Below are positions 63,702 to 64,000 of a stretch of 64,000 bases of DNA, in pieces (within the stretch, counting starts at the first letter, position 1; each line of letters begins with the position of its first letter). The notes under the pieces were generated by a model that saw only the letters and a list, made by a program, of their open reading frames with translations, was not told the origin of the DNA and ran no database searches. The stretch lies in the NCBI GenBank assembly GCA_965240325.2, contig OZ251222.1, positions 186,001 to 250,000 on the forward strand. Direction: 5' to 3'. The stretch is from Rebecca billardiae RCC1528. Lineage: Eukaryota; Haptophyta. A program made the translations under genes and the position numbers.

Positions 63702-64000
63702 TTACTGCGGCGAGCGCCGGCCGAGCGACAGCAAGACGTGCACGAACTGCGCCGCCATAGCGGTGAGCACGAGCCAAAAGAGGGAGACCGGCTGTCGAAG
63801 CAGCTTGCTGGGCTCGCTGGCAAGCATGCGCATCGCCGACGCACGAGACTGGGCTTTCGCACACGCGCCCACCGACGCGCGAGCGTCGGCGACCACAGCG
63901 CGCACGTCCACGTGCTCTCGGAAGAGGGTGCGGACGTGCTCGACGGCCGCCGCGTCGGAGTCGGCCATCGGGTCGACGCGCAGCACGTGGCCTTCCGGAT
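63702..64000 (-). CDS. C-terminal part of a tail-anchored protein, runs off window
   Basis: The frame is open from the right edge (PEGHVLRVDPMADSDAAAVE) to a stop at 63702, about 98 residues visible. A helical segment (HVRTLFREHVDVRAVVADAR) is followed near the end by a transmembrane helix (PVSLFWLVLTAMAAQFVHVL) and a short basic tail (GRRSPQ). The start lies outside the window. Family not recognised. Confidence 0.55.
   Translation of the reverse strand, partial: PEGHVLRVDPMADSDAAAVEHVRTLFREHVDVRAVVADARASVGACAKAQSRASAMRMLASEPSKLLRQPVSLFWLVLTAMAAQFVHVLLSLGRRSPQ

Overview
This is nuclear DNA from a GC-rich unicellular eukaryote, most likely a marine alga. A haptophyte such as an Emiliania-like coccolithophore fits best, but this rests on gene style and composition, not on a marker gene. 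The genes contain short introns whose donors are mostly GTGCGC or GTACGC with CAG acceptors. Coding third positions are nearly all G or C. No tRNA, rRNA, CRISPR array or prokaryotic operon was recognised.

Layout. 1-6 kb: a succinate-semialdehyde dehydrogenase-like gene (minus), a DDT-domain gene and a secreted or lumenal sulfotransferase-like gene (plus). 6.3-23.5 kb: a repeat-dominated block. It holds a ~220-bp GC-rich satellite interrupted by a 2,425-bp element with terminal inverted repeats (TIRs), a 588-bp-offset duplication, and a ~10.3-kb foldback-type palindrome (12278-22592) whose arms each carry a 214-bp tandem array. 23.5-28 kb: an NSUN4-like RNA m5C methyltransferase, a 2,318-bp Mutator-like element with 9-bp target duplications just upstream of it, and a five-exon HVA22/REEP gene. 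28-36 kb: sparse genes (an ARM-like hypothetical, a small membrane/secreted protein, a two-RRM RD-rich RNA-binding protein) and long AT-richer spacers. 36-39.4 kb: a CCR4-like EEP nuclease whose 3' end is tandemly duplicated together with an (ATCGATCT)n microsatellite. The first copy was then hit by an 858-bp TIR element with a TACT target duplication; the second copy preserves the empty site. 41.9-58 kb: gene-dense, with a four-exon histidine-kinase rhodopsin, an ENT-like transporter, a leucine-rich-repeat gene with one repeat per exon, an alpha/alpha-toroid-like secreted protein, a large type II membrane protein, an unusual SDR with a zinc-ribbon-like N-terminus, a truncated O-methyltransferase-like protein, and a tail-anchored C2-like protein. 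58-64 kb: a secreted repeat protein, several weak gene models and a gene running off the right edge.

Many neighbours are head-to-head pairs with 60-760 bp between starts (dehydrogenase/DDT, small membrane protein/RRM, rhodopsin kinase/transporter, LRR/toroid, SDR/methyltransferase-like, C2-like/secreted), suggesting shared promoters. The most interesting gene is the rhodopsin histidine kinase at 41925-45916. It keeps the Schiff-base lysine and the tryptophan/proline framework of a microbial rhodopsin, but the usual helix-C counterion position is Val, with an Asp two residues later. The most interesting DNA structures are the foldback palindrome and the two TIR elements whose insertion histories can be read from the sequence.
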